From: CAYUWG01 sp964448285
GTDB taxonomy: Bacteria; Bacteroidota; Ignavibacteria; SZUA-365
NCBI GenBank assembly: GCA_964448285.1
Contig: CAYUWG010000036.1
Location: forward strand, 1-37,606
DNA length: 37,606 nucleotides
Reading direction: 5' to 3'
A model generated the notes under the pieces. It did not search any database. It worked only from the letters and a program-made list of their open reading frames with translations, and was not told the origin of the DNA. Positions 1 to 8,218 of this stretch are shown here, in pieces. Made by a program: the position numbers and the translations under genes. The first letter of the stretch is position 1, and the number at the start of each line of letters is the position of its first letter.

Positions 1-2
1 AT

Positions 3-671
3 CTCGTTCCCGTCGATGGCTCTACCGAAAAAGGCGAGTATTTCGCGACGCTTTTACCGATGACACAGATTAGAGAGATATGTTCGATGATTCCAGCGAA
101 GCACCTCTTTTTCGTCGTCGATGCCTGTTACAGTGGTTTGGCAGCGACCGCAACGCGCGGCATGTCGCACGAAACGAAGCAATACGTCAGTCGCCTTTCT
201 TCACTGCGATCCCGCCAAATCCTAACCGCCGGTGGCCGTGGAGAACCGGTGATCGAAAAGGCGGAGTGGGGACATAGCGCGTTTACCTACAAACTTTTGG
301 AAGGCTTAGAAAGCGGACAGGCGGATTCCGATAATGATGGCGTGATCACTTCGGGTGAGATTGCGACGTACATCAAAACGCGCGTCCCGAAGATTTCCGG
401 AAACAGGCAGACGCCACAGTTCGCGAATCTCTCGGACGATGAAGGCGAATTCCTTTTCATCCCTGCTACGATGTTCAGTAATACTCAGGAGATTCTCACG
501 CGAAGCGCGACGACAGAGGGACCGGATGAAGAAGCGATGAAGAAGGAACTTGAGAGACTCAAAGCTGAGAACGAGAAACTGAAACAGCAACAAAAGCAAC
601 AACCACCTCAGACCGACAAAACAAAAAAGGAGGAGAAGAAAGGTGATGTCCCATTTACACCACCCCCATAA
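3..671 (+). CDS. Caspase-like protease (peptidase C14), 5' end outside window
   Basis: The reading frame is open from base 3, so the start lies before the window and the Met at 60 is internal. Visible is the second half of a caspase/metacaspase fold: a hydrophobic strand followed by DACYSG, whose Cys (bases 126-128) is the expected nucleophile. The catalytic His (usually in a GHG motif) would lie upstream and cannot be checked. Further on is an acidic DSDNDG loop followed by a helix, as often found after bacterial caspase domains. The protein ends in a charged coiled coil (KKELERLKAENEKLK) and a Pro-rich tail. It is 11 bp upstream of the lipoprotein gene and heads the visible part of a four-gene operon that ends with a second caspase-like gene. 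The family assignment is sure; substrate and localisation are unknown. Confidence 0.85.
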   Translation, partial: LVPVDGSTEKGEYFATLLPMTQIREICSMIPAKHLFFVVDACYSGLAATATRGMSHETKQYVSRLSSLRSRQILTAGGRGEPVIEKAEWGHSAFTYKLLEGLESGQADSDNDGVITSGEIATYIKTRVPKISGNRQTPQFANLSDDEGEFLFIPATMFSNTQEILTRSATTEGPDEEAMKKELERLKAENEKLKQQQKQQPPQTDKTKKEEKKGDVPFTPPP

Positions 672-682
672 CGGAGGCTGCG

Positions 683-1063
683 ATGATTAGATTGCTTCCG
701 ACCCTTGCATTGATAGGCTTGCTCCTTTTCAGCTATGGCTGCGATGAAGATCCAGCTTTCCCGGCTGCTCCGCAGTTCAGCATGATCGAGGTTACGAATT
801 CCTCGGGCGGCGAAATCGCAACGATGCGATACCGGGAGTACAATGAAAACCAAAACGTAAACGAAATTGACCTTTGGAGCCGCAATCTGTTGAGTGATGT
901 ATTGCAAGCAGGCGAAACCCTTCATGATGGATTTTATGTCCAACTCCGAATTCAACCAGGCCGCTATGATTTCAAATTCGAGGATGAATTTGGAAACGTC
1001 GTGGATATGGAATTCGATGTTCGAGTGAACGCCGGCGTCGTCACAGAAATAGAAATCTTCTGA
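683..1063 (+). CDS. Small predicted lipoprotein in caspase operon
   Basis: A 126-residue protein with a lipoprotein signal peptide: short charged start, hydrophobic core and a lipobox-like FSYGC with Cys at about residue 20, so it is probably lipid-anchored in the envelope. The mature part looks all-beta, with a PGRYDFKFEDEFGN segment. This resembles small beta-sandwich domains I associate with bacterial caspase neighbourhoods; that is recollection of style, not a confirmed hit. A good Shine-Dalgarno (GGAGG at 673-677) fits this start. It is spaced 11 bp from the upstream caspase gene and 10 bp from the downstream barrel gene, so co-transcription is very likely. The function is unknown. Confidence 0.75.
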   Translation: MIRLLPTLALIGLLLFSYGCDEDPAFPAAPQFSMIEVTNSSGGEIATMRYREYNENQNVNEIDLWSRNLLSDVLQAGETLHDGFYVQLRIQPGRYDFKFEDEFGNVVDMEFDVRVNAGVVTEIEIF

Positions 1064-1073
1064 TGGGAAAATC

Positions 1074-1868
1074 ATGATACGAACAAGCTCAACCCCACTA
1101 CGAACGATCACTCTCCTTACCTTACTCGTCGTTGCTTTCGCAAGTGAGACACCTGCTCAGGTGCGGGTGACGATCGGCGCGAAAGCATGGTTGTCTTCCT
1201 GGAATATCACGTTCCCACAACAATCCGGCGTCACGATCACGGATTTTTCCGAAGCGATACTCGTCGGTCCGTTTCTCAGCATCAGGTCGGGATCATGGAC
1301 GACAACGCTCTTCTACAGCACGACGGGAAAACCCTATGATGGCAAGGAGACTAGTCCCGGCTTTCACTTCATCTCGTACGATGCGAACAGAAGCCTTTCC
1401 CGCCAGGACATCAACGCTTTTGTTGCATATAACCTTTCGCCGGAGATCAACATCTTCGCAAATCTGAAGTACCTCTCGTATCGAATAAAAACTGCCGCTA
1501 CTTCGATCTACGAAACGCAGATAACCGTCGATCAGGAGGCTGCGGGTCTCGGTTTCGGATTGGGTGCTCAGATCACGGTTCCTTTCAGCGGCGGAAGTCC
1601 GCTGTATTCGTTTATCAGCAGCGGTGCTTTGTTCAATACATCGAAAACGGAAGCGGCTGCGATTAAAGTAAACGGTATCGCTATTCCGCCAACAGAAGGA
1701 TTCCAAGGTGGGGACTCAGCCGCTGAGTTGTTCTATTTTCTCGATGCCGGTCTCGGTCTTCGCATCCCCCCGACGAATTTGGGAATGAGCTTTGGTATTC
1801 GCGTCGAGAACGGCCCGGAAACCAAAACGACAATCGGCCCGACTGCTAACATCTTTTATAGTTTTTAA
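1074..1868 (+). CDS. Predicted outer-membrane beta-barrel protein
   Basis: A 264-residue protein with a Sec signal peptide of about 28 residues ending near TPAQ. The rest alternates polar and hydrophobic residues, is rich in Gly, Ser, Thr and aromatics, and ends in a terminal Phe (IFYSF), the usual outer-membrane barrel signature. No named family is recognised. The stop codon overlaps the start of the next gene (TAATG at 1866-1870), which implies translational coupling with the downstream exported caspase. The link of a barrel and a lipoprotein with caspases suggests that the operon works in the envelope rather than the cytoplasm; this is inference. Confidence 0.75.
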   Translation: MIRTSSTPLRTITLLTLLVVAFASETPAQVRVTIGAKAWLSSWNITFPQQSGVTITDFSEAILVGPFLSIRSGSWTTTLFYSTTGKPYDGKETSPGFHFISYDANRSLSRQDINAFVAYNLSPEINIFANLKYLSYRIKTAATSIYETQITVDQEAAGLGFGLGAQITVPFSGGSPLYSFISSGALFNTSKTEAAAIKVNGIAIPPTEGFQGGDSAAELFYFLDAGLGLRIPPTNLGMSFGIRVENGPETKTTIGPTANIFYSF

Positions 1869-3235
1869 TGTCCTTCTCCATGATGACTCGTACCTCTTTG
1901 CGAGTCTTGCGCATCCTGCTTGTCGGTGTGATGCTGCAAGGTTCGCTTTTCGCTAAAGGCTTGGAAATATCACTTAAGGTCAACAAGACCAACGGAGAAT
2001 CCTACGTCGAGGGTGAGAGCATTCTCGTTACCATTCAGGCAAATCAGGATTGCTACGTACACCTTATCTATCACGATGCCGGTTCGACCAATCTTCTGAT
2101 TTACCCGAACAGCGGTTCATCGAAGGATGGAAAAACAGCAGGCGGTAAGCATATCACACTTGGCAGGGGAATAGATAAAGACGGTTTCGAGTTCGTCGTC
2201 GCAGAACCGTTCGGCGCGGAAATGATTCGTGCATATGCATCGACCAAACCTTTGCCTTTGCCTGCCGGGACAAAATTGGAAGGCGGAATGATCAAGGTCG
2301 ATCTCTCAATGGACCGATTGGATGTGTGGTACAACGAGGCAACGGCGAAGGCGGGCGGCGAAATGACTTCGGCGACGGTGTTACTGAAAACTCAAGCGCG
2401 CAAGGCAGCGATCGCTCAACGGGAAACCGGATCTGAAAAGCATTCGACCGGAAGTACTATCGAACGGCCCCGTGTTTTCGGACTTGTTGTCGGCGTCTCG
2501 AAATACTCCGCACAGAGAATCCGGCCGCTGCAATACGCCGATGCCGACGCGAGACTGCTTGCGGATTTCCTCGGATCGAAATCCGGCGCCGGAATCGATG
2601 AGGAGCGCTTGAAGGTATTGCTGAACGAGGATGCGACGCGGGAGAATATCCTCGATGTGTTTTCAGAATTCCTCACACAAACGCGGTCGAGCGATCTGGT
2701 CTTCATTTATTTTGCCGGACACGGTCTGACTGACCCGAATGCGAATGCAACTTACTTCCTCAGCCACGACGCGGATTTAAGTAACCTCCCGAATACTGCG
2801 GTCGATCAGGCGGAGCTGACGGACATTCTCGCGTCAAGAATCAAGGCGGGCAAAGTGGTGTTCTTCATCGATGCATGTCATGGAGGGGGCCTCGGTCTCA
2901 CCGGCATTCGCATGAGAGGCGCAAACACGGTTCTCTCGGAGAAATTGCTGACGGAGATGATCTCGGCGAAGAACGGAACGGTCTTCTTCTCCGCCTCGCG
3001 GGCGATGGAACAATCGATGGAAGGGCCGATGTGGGGCGGCGGCCACGGCGCGTTCACATGGCATGTCGTACAAGGGCTTCGCAAGCACGGCGATCTCAAC
3101 AGCGATGGGCGTGTGACCGTGGATGAATTAGGCGATTACGTCTATGACAAAGTGAAAGCCGAAACGAAAGGCAGGCAACACCCTGAGTTGAAAGGATACT
3201 TCGACAACAACCTCGTCTTGAGTATCGTGCGATAG
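1868..3235 (+). CDS. Exported DUF4384 / caspase-domain protease
   Basis: A 455-residue protein with an N-terminal signal peptide (about residues 1-29, ending SLFAKG). Residues about 32-150 look like a DUF4384 domain (SYVEGESILV, CYVHLIY, LIYPN). Residues about 200-395 form a complete caspase domain: FGLVVGVSKY strand, catalytic His285 in YFAGHG and nucleophile Cys337 in DACHGG. An EF-hand-like loop (LNSDGRVTVDE) follows near the C-terminus. The full His/Cys dyad argues for an active peptidase of the Arg/Lys- or Asp-specific caspase-like clan; specificity cannot be read. It starts by a one-base overlap with the barrel gene. Export of a caspase-like enzyme with a DUF4384 module is its main peculiarity. 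Confidence 0.88.
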   Translation: MSFSMMTRTSLRVLRILLVGVMLQGSLFAKGLEISLKVNKTNGESYVEGESILVTIQANQDCYVHLIYHDAGSTNLLIYPNSGSSKDGKTAGGKHITLGRGIDKDGFEFVVAEPFGAEMIRAYASTKPLPLPAGTKLEGGMIKVDLSMDRLDVWYNEATAKAGGEMTSATVLLKTQARKAAIAQRETGSEKHSTGSTIERPRVFGLVVGVSKYSAQRIRPLQYADADARLLADFLGSKSGAGIDEERLKVLLNEDATRENILDVFSEFLTQTRSSDLVFIYFAGHGLTDPNANATYFLSHDADLSNLPNTAVDQAELTDILASRIKAGKVVFFIDACHGGGLGLTGIRMRGANTVLSEKLLTEMISAKNGTVFFSASRAMEQSMEGPMWGGGHGAFTWHVVQGLRKHGDLNSDGRVTVDELGDYVYDKVKAETKGRQHPELKGYFDNNLVLSIVR

Positions 3236-3521
3236 CACGAAGAGACCGATTCAGTAGTGCTCTTTTACTAAAATCTTCATCGTTTTTGTAAACTCTTTAC
3301 TGCATGGTTTCCAGCACCGTGCTTCACGGCGTGAAAACGACTTGTATTGCATAATTCCGCCAACTCTTTTTGTTGGCCTTACATTTGCGCCATACCTTCT
3401 TCACGATGGGAGATTTCTAAAAAGAATGCTGTTAGCTCTGTCATGTTTGGTAGATTCTGTCGATAAAAGGGGGAGAGTCTAAAGCCTTCTGTCACCACCA
3501 TCATTATTTCAGGAGAGTGCA
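3236..3521. promoter_or_regulatory. Intergenic region with hairpin before TonB receptor operon
   Basis: A gap of about 290 bases between the caspase operon and the receptor operon. It holds a 6-bp inverted repeat GCCAAC / GTTGGC (3359-3364 and 3372-3377) with a T-rich loop, not followed by a T tract, so it is a leader hairpin or a weak terminator. AGGAGAG (3511-3517) is the ribosome binding site of the next gene. I looked for a cobalamin riboswitch, which is common before TonB receptors, and did not recognise one. No convincing promoter was found. Confidence 0.35.
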
Positions 3522-5486
3522 ATGACTCGTAGTAACTCATCTCGAACGCGCCATGTGCTTGAGGCCGTTCTCATATTCGCAGCGCTCCTGTGGCCCCACG
3601 AACTTTTTGCCCAGGAGGAATCGCTGTTGGATGGAACGTTGGATTCCCTGTTAAACATCCCGGTGACTACTGCCGCGAAGTATTCGCAGCGCATCAATCA
3701 GGCAGCGTCATCGGTCACCATCATCACTGGTGAGGATATCCGACGGTTCGGATATCGTACGCTCGCGGAAGTGCTTGCCGGTGTGCGAAGCATGTATGTG
3801 AGTTACGATCGGAACTACACCTATCTCGGCGTGCGGGGATTCAGCAGGCCGACCGATTACAACGACCGCATTCTCTTGATGTATGATGGAATCGCACTGA
3901 ACGAGAATGTCTATGGTATGGCCGCAATCGGAAACGAAGGAGGGCTCGACCTGAACACGATCGACCGAATCGAGATCGTTCGCGGTCCCGGTTCGGCGCT
4001 GTACGGTCAATACGCTATGTTCGCCGTCGTCAACGTCATTCCCCTTCAAGGCTCGAAGGTGAATGGATTCCGTCCTTCATTCGAAATAGGAAGCTTCGGA
4101 TACAAGCGGGCAAACATTCTTTATGGCGATGAGATCGCTGATGGTTTCGATGTTCTTCTCTCCGGCACATGGGGAGACGTAAAAGGGAAGGACCGATACT
4201 ACATGGAATTCGACTCCGACTCGACAAACAACGGTATCGCACAAGGATTGGACTGGGAGAAATTCTATGGGATGACGTTAGTGGCTCGCTACCAAAACAT
4301 CTCCGGTTTTCTCAAATTCAATAAGAGGGAGAAACCGTATCCCACTGCTGCATACTCGTCCCAATTCAATGATTCGCGAGCACATACTCATGACGACTAT
4401 CTGACCGTCGGGATGAACTATGAAAGGTCTCTCTCAACGGATTTATCCTTGTACATCAGAGGGTATTACAATCACTACTTGTACGAAGGTGCCTATCCAG
4501 GAGAGGTACTCGTTAGAGACGCAAGCACTGGAAAGTGGTTCGGCGCAGAGACACGGTTGCTTTGGGATGTCTTTGCGAACAACCGCGTCATCGTCGGTGC
4601 TGAAGTGCAGCGTGTACCCCGTGCAGATTACGAATGGTGGTACGAAAGCGATTATGGAAGCGACAATCATCCTTATACGCTTTACTCCGGGTTCATTCAA
4701 AACGAATGGCAATTCCACCCTTCGTTCCTGGCTCTTGTGAGCCTCCGTTATGACCGTTACTCGACGGGCCAGGATGCAATCTCCCCGCGTTTAGGTTTGG
4801 TCTATCACCCGGGAGAGTTTACGGCGATAAAAGCGCTTTCCGGAACGGCATTCCGACCGCCGAATGCGTATGAGTCCATCACGGAAAAGTCCGTCCATGA
4901 AGGCACGCTCGATCAGGAAACGATCTGGACGAACGAATTGATTGTCGAGCATCGCTTCTCGCAAAACTTGTATTCGACGTTATCGCTTTTCGATTATCGA
5001 ATGAATGACCTCATCGACCAGGAGCTGGATGATCAGGACGTCATTCATTATCACAACGCCGGTAAAGTCCGAGCACAGGGTGTCGAGCTTGAAGTACACT
5101 TTCATCCGCTGGCGAATCTGACGATGAATGCCAGCTACTCGTATCAGCGTGCCGTCGAGGATGCAACGAACGCAGCACTGTCAAACCATCCGAGCCATCT
5201 GGCGAAGCTGAATCTCTCGTACAAAGTGTTGGAATATGGATCCGTTTCGGCATCGGCATATTATGAAACGTCACGCTTGACCGTGTATGAGACGCGCACC
5301 GAGCCGTATTTCCTGATGAACCTTCATCTTCACACCGAACCGATGTTGAATATCCTGCGCTTCTCATTTCTTGTCCGAAATCTTTTGAACACAACCTACG
5401 CAACGCCTGGCGGTCTCGAACACGTGCAACATGCCATCACTCAAGACGAAAGGAACTTCGTTTTAGGAATACAACTCGCCTTCTAA
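3522..5486 (+). CDS. TonB-dependent outer-membrane receptor
   Basis: A 654-residue protein with a signal peptide of about 30 residues ending LFAQ. The plug domain follows: LLNIPVTTAAK, then SVTIITGEDIRRFGYRTL, LGVRGF and the typical IEIVRGPGSALYG around residues 145-165. The remainder is a 22-strand-type barrel ending in Phe (GIQLAF). The organisation (an LLNIPV segment instead of a carboxypeptidase-like domain) matches COG4771-type receptors, which often sit beside signalling genes rather than siderophore genes. It is separated by only 5 bp from a YfiR/DUF4154 gene and then a histidine kinase, so it may take part in signalling or import a signal. The ligand cannot be read from the sequence. 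Confidence 0.93.
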   Translation: MTRSNSSRTRHVLEAVLIFAALLWPHELFAQEESLLDGTLDSLLNIPVTTAAKYSQRINQAASSVTIITGEDIRRFGYRTLAEVLAGVRSMYVSYDRNYTYLGVRGFSRPTDYNDRILLMYDGIALNENVYGMAAIGNEGGLDLNTIDRIEIVRGPGSALYGQYAMFAVVNVIPLQGSKVNGFRPSFEIGSFGYKRANILYGDEIADGFDVLLSGTWGDVKGKDRYYMEFDSDSTNNGIAQGLDWEKFYGMTLVARYQNISGFLKFNKREKPYPTAAYSSQFNDSRAHTHDDYLTVGMNYERSLSTDLSLYIRGYYNHYLYEGAYPGEVLVRDASTGKWFGAETRLLWDVFANNRVIVGAEVQRVPRADYEWWYESDYGSDNHPYTLYSGFIQNEWQFHPSFLALVSLRYDRYSTGQDAISPRLGLVYHPGEFTAIKALSGTAFRPPNAYESITEKSVHEGTLDQETIWTNELIVEHRFSQNLYSTLSLFDYRMNDLIDQELDDQDVIHYHNAGKVRAQGVELEVHFHPLANLTMNASYSYQRAVEDATNAALSNHPSHLAKLNLSYKVLEYGSVSASAYYETSRLTVYETRTEPYFLMNLHLHTEPMLNILRFSFLVRNLLNTTYATPGGLEHVQHAITQDERNFVLGIQLAF

Positions 5487-5491
5487 TTCTG

Positions 5492-6076
5492 ATGCTTCCA
5501 CCGTTCCGCCTTCTCATTCCTCTTGTGATCCTCTGTGCCTTGTCGTACAGGCCGGCGGTTTATGCTCAGGATATGCCCGTGCCCGTCGAACTTCAAGCGC
5601 CGCTCATGATCAAGGTTTTCAGTTACGACCGCGCCCTGAAACCCCTGGACGGCAACGTTCTCACGATTGGAATCATCTATCAGTCCGAGTATCGACTGTC
5701 GGCCGTGACGAAAACCAATATCATCGCGCAGCTTTCCTCCCTTCCGGAAAAGGTGACGAACGGATGGAAGCTGAAGTTAGTGGAATTGGAATACACAAGT
5801 ACTCAAGATCTGGAATCAGAACTCAGGAGAAAGCAAATTCAAATCGCGTACATTACGCCTATGCGTGCAGTGGATATCGGCGGCGTAGCGAGTGTGTTGG
5901 CAAAGTACAAAGTGCGGTCCGTTACCGGCGTCCCGGATTACGTGCGTCTCGGATTGACGGTGGGCTTCGATAGCAACGCGGAAAAGCCGGTCATCATGGT
6001 CAATCATCCGGCAGTGCGCGCGACGGGTATCGACTTCAACGCGCAGTTGTTGAAACTCTCGCGCATTATCGAATAG
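5492..6076 (+). CDS. YfiR/DUF4154-family periplasmic protein
   Basis: A 194-residue protein with a signal peptide (about 1-26, ending VYAQ). The C-terminal part has the DUF4154/YfiR pattern: a SVTGVPDYVRLGLTVGF block, then KPVIMVNHPAVRATGIDF and a LLKLSRIIE ending. YfiR proteins are periplasmic and repress a membrane-bound partner (YfiN, a diguanylate cyclase, in Pseudomonas). Here the partner would be the histidine kinase starting 15 bp downstream. The gene lies between the TonB receptor and the kinase, which suggests a relay from outer membrane to periplasm to inner membrane. The family call is strong; the relay is inference. Confidence 0.85.
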   Translation: MLPPFRLLIPLVILCALSYRPAVYAQDMPVPVELQAPLMIKVFSYDRALKPLDGNVLTIGIIYQSEYRLSAVTKTNIIAQLSSLPEKVTNGWKLKLVELEYTSTQDLESELRRKQIQIAYITPMRAVDIGGVASVLAKYKVRSVTGVPDYVRLGLTVGFDSNAEKPVIMVNHPAVRATGIDFNAQLLKLSRIIE

Positions 6077-6091
6077 CATCTGATTGGAGAC

Positions 6092-8008
6092 ATGCACTTC
6101 CGAACGACCCTCTCTATAAGAACGAAGCTTGCAATCATCATTTCGCTGTTCATAACGGCGGTATCATTGTTCATCTATCTTTACTTCCCAAGCAGGCAGG
6201 AAGAGTCGGAATTTCGGGCGCTTCACGATAAAGCGAGAAGCATCGCCGAAATAACGGCATACGCGATCTCGCCTGCTATCGTGTTCGACGACCGGGAATC
6301 GGCAGCGGAGGTCATTACAGGTGTTCACCGCAATATTGAAGTGGCTTATGTTGTCGCAACGACTGCCGATGATTCCGTCACAGCGCACTACAAACTTCAC
6401 AACGCTGAAAAAACGGGATACAAAGAAAATCCTGAAGCGGCTCATGTATCGAGGGACGAGACGGTGCTGCATCTCTCCACGTCAATAGTCCACGGCGAAA
6501 GGACCATCGGGCGGCTCTATATCGGCGTTTCGTTACTCGATATGAACGAACGCGTTTCAGACAGCAGAAGGAAGATCGCGCTCATCAGCCTGCTGATCTT
6601 TCTCGCAGGCATTGGAGTCGTTCTCAGCATCAGTTTTCGCATCACTCGTTCGCTCAGCGAAATGGTCGCATCGATGCAACAGATTTCGGAGGGAGAGTTC
6701 TCCACGCACGTGAACATTGCATCGATGGATGAAGTCGGACAGCTTGCCCATTCCTTCAACATGATGGTGGATAAGTTGGGAATGGCGCGGCAGGAGTTGG
6801 AGATACTGAACCAGTCCCTCGAACTTCGCGTGAGCGAGCGTACCGCGGAATTGCGGAATGAAATCCAGGAGCGCAGGCGCATCGAAGAAGCCCTCCGCAT
6901 GAGCGAACTTCAATACCGGCAGCTTGTCCAAATGGCACCGGTGGCAATATTCATCCACGACGGCGAGCAGTTCACGCTCGTCAATGCGGGAGCCGTTGCG
7001 TTGCTCGGCGCGAAATCGGAACGTGAGATCATTGGGCAGCCGATTCATACGGTACTCAGTTCGCAGGTCTCACAACAGTTGGAACTTGCGCTGGAAGGGA
7101 GCGACCGACTGCACATGGTCGAAACGACCTTCTTCGGCAAGGACAGGAAGCCGGTGGAGGTGGAAGTTGCCGTGACGGTGTACAACACCAATGAGAAGAC
7201 GGTGCATCAACTCATCGCGCATGACATCTCCGAGCGAAAGCGTGCACGTGAAGAACTGATCGAAGCGAAGGAACGCGCAGAGCGCTCGGATAAGCTCAAG
7301 GATTATTTCATCGCGAACATGACGCACGAAATACGGACGCCGTTGAACATCATCATGGGCTATTCGGGATACGCCGCGCAACTGATCGCCGACAAGATGG
7401 AAGATGAAGAGATGGAGATATTCTCCGCTATCGACCGCGCCGGGAAGCGGTTGATGCGGACGGTGGAAAACGTTCTCAACATCTCCCGTATCCGCACGGG
7501 AACGTTCAAAGGGAGGAAGGAAACCATAGACGTCGTTTCCACTGTCGGTAAGCTTGTCAACGACATGCAGTCCATTGCGCGCGAAAAGAATCTGAAGCTC
7601 GAATTCAATTCGTCGGAACGCTCGCTTGTCACGATGCTCGATGCACACGCACTCGAACAGGCGCTTGCCAACCTCATCGAAAACTCGCTCAAGTTCACGG
7701 AAGTCGGCGGAATAACCGTGACTCTCGACGCGAACAGGGAACACTTCGACGTCATCGTTGAAGACACGGGGATCGGGATTTCGGAAGAATACCTGCCGCA
7801 CGTCTTCGATACGTTTTCGCAAGAGGATGCGAGCATGACCCGCGAGTATCAAGGACTTGGCCTCGGCCTTTCGCTCACGAAGGAATACGTCCAACTCAAC
7901 GGCGGCGTGATCACCGTGCAAAGCACGAAAGGAAGCGGAACGACCATGCGAATGAGATATCGACACAACGCGTCAGAGTCGAAAGACGCATCGCAGGCTG
8001 GAAGCTGA
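6092..8008 (+). CDS. Membrane PAS-domain sensor histidine kinase
   Basis: A 638-residue kinase. In order: TM1 (about 12-30); a periplasmic segment of about 130 residues resembling CHASE8-type sensors; TM2 (about 162-181); HAMP; a coiled coil to about 270; PAS (about 272-390); HisKA with phospho-acceptor His412 in MTHEIRTPL; HATPase_c with N box (NLIENSLKF), G1 (EDTGIGI) and G2 (GLGLGLSL). All catalytic boxes are intact. GGAG precedes the start at a suitable distance. No response regulator gene lies next to it, so its partner is elsewhere or is one of the NarL-type regulators of this window, which is less likely because HisKA kinases normally pair with other output types. It is probably controlled by the YfiR-like protein upstream. 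Confidence 0.93.
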   Translation: MHFRTTLSIRTKLAIIISLFITAVSLFIYLYFPSRQEESEFRALHDKARSIAEITAYAISPAIVFDDRESAAEVITGVHRNIEVAYVVATTADDSVTAHYKLHNAEKTGYKENPEAAHVSRDETVLHLSTSIVHGERTIGRLYIGVSLLDMNERVSDSRRKIALISLLIFLAGIGVVLSISFRITRSLSEMVASMQQISEGEFSTHVNIASMDEVGQLAHSFNMMVDKLGMARQELEILNQSLELRVSERTAELRNEIQERRRIEEALRMSELQYRQLVQMAPVAIFIHDGEQFTLVNAGAVALLGAKSEREIIGQPIHTVLSSQVSQQLELALEGSDRLHMVETTFFGKDRKPVEVEVAVTVYNTNEKTVHQLIAHDISERKRAREELIEAKERAERSDKLKDYFIANMTHEIRTPLNIIMGYSGYAAQLIADKMEDEEMEIFSAIDRAGKRLMRTVENVLNISRIRTGTFKGRKETIDVVSTVGKLVNDMQSIAREKNLKLEFNSSERSLVTMLDAHALEQALANLIENSLKFTEVGGITVTLDANREHFDVIVEDTGIGISEEYLPHVFDTFSQEDASMTREYQGLGLGLSLTKEYVQLNGGVITVQSTKGSGTTMRMRYRHNASESKDASQAGS

Positions 8009-8060
8009 CCGAAGCGCTGAACGTTATTCGCCTTCAATTCTTTTTCAAGCGTTTCTGAAA

Positions 8061-8078
8061 ATCCCATACTTATGGGAT
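8061..8078. promoter_or_regulatory. Perfect 8-bp inverted repeat, operator-like
   Basis: ATCCCATA and TATGGGAT are separated by two bases in the gap between the kinase and the asparagine-synthase-like gene. The two-base spacer is poor for an RNA hairpin and no T run follows, so a dimeric DNA-binding regulator site is more likely than a terminator. It lies about 140 bp before the preferred start of the next gene. No regulator is identified. Confidence 0.4.
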
Positions 8079-8218
8079 GTGACGCACGTCGCGATCCGCT
8101 ACGTTGCCTTCGGGCAGGCAGCCATTCCTGCAACCATTTTTCGCATGGTATCACTTGATCAGGAATGCTCGTCCTGCTGGTTTTCATACGGCCTCATTCA
8201 GAAGAGCGGAGTGCAGCG

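Noticed and set aside
3236..3521. Cobalamin riboswitch before the TonB receptor.
   Set aside because: No recognisable B12 box or characteristic fold; only a short hairpin was found.
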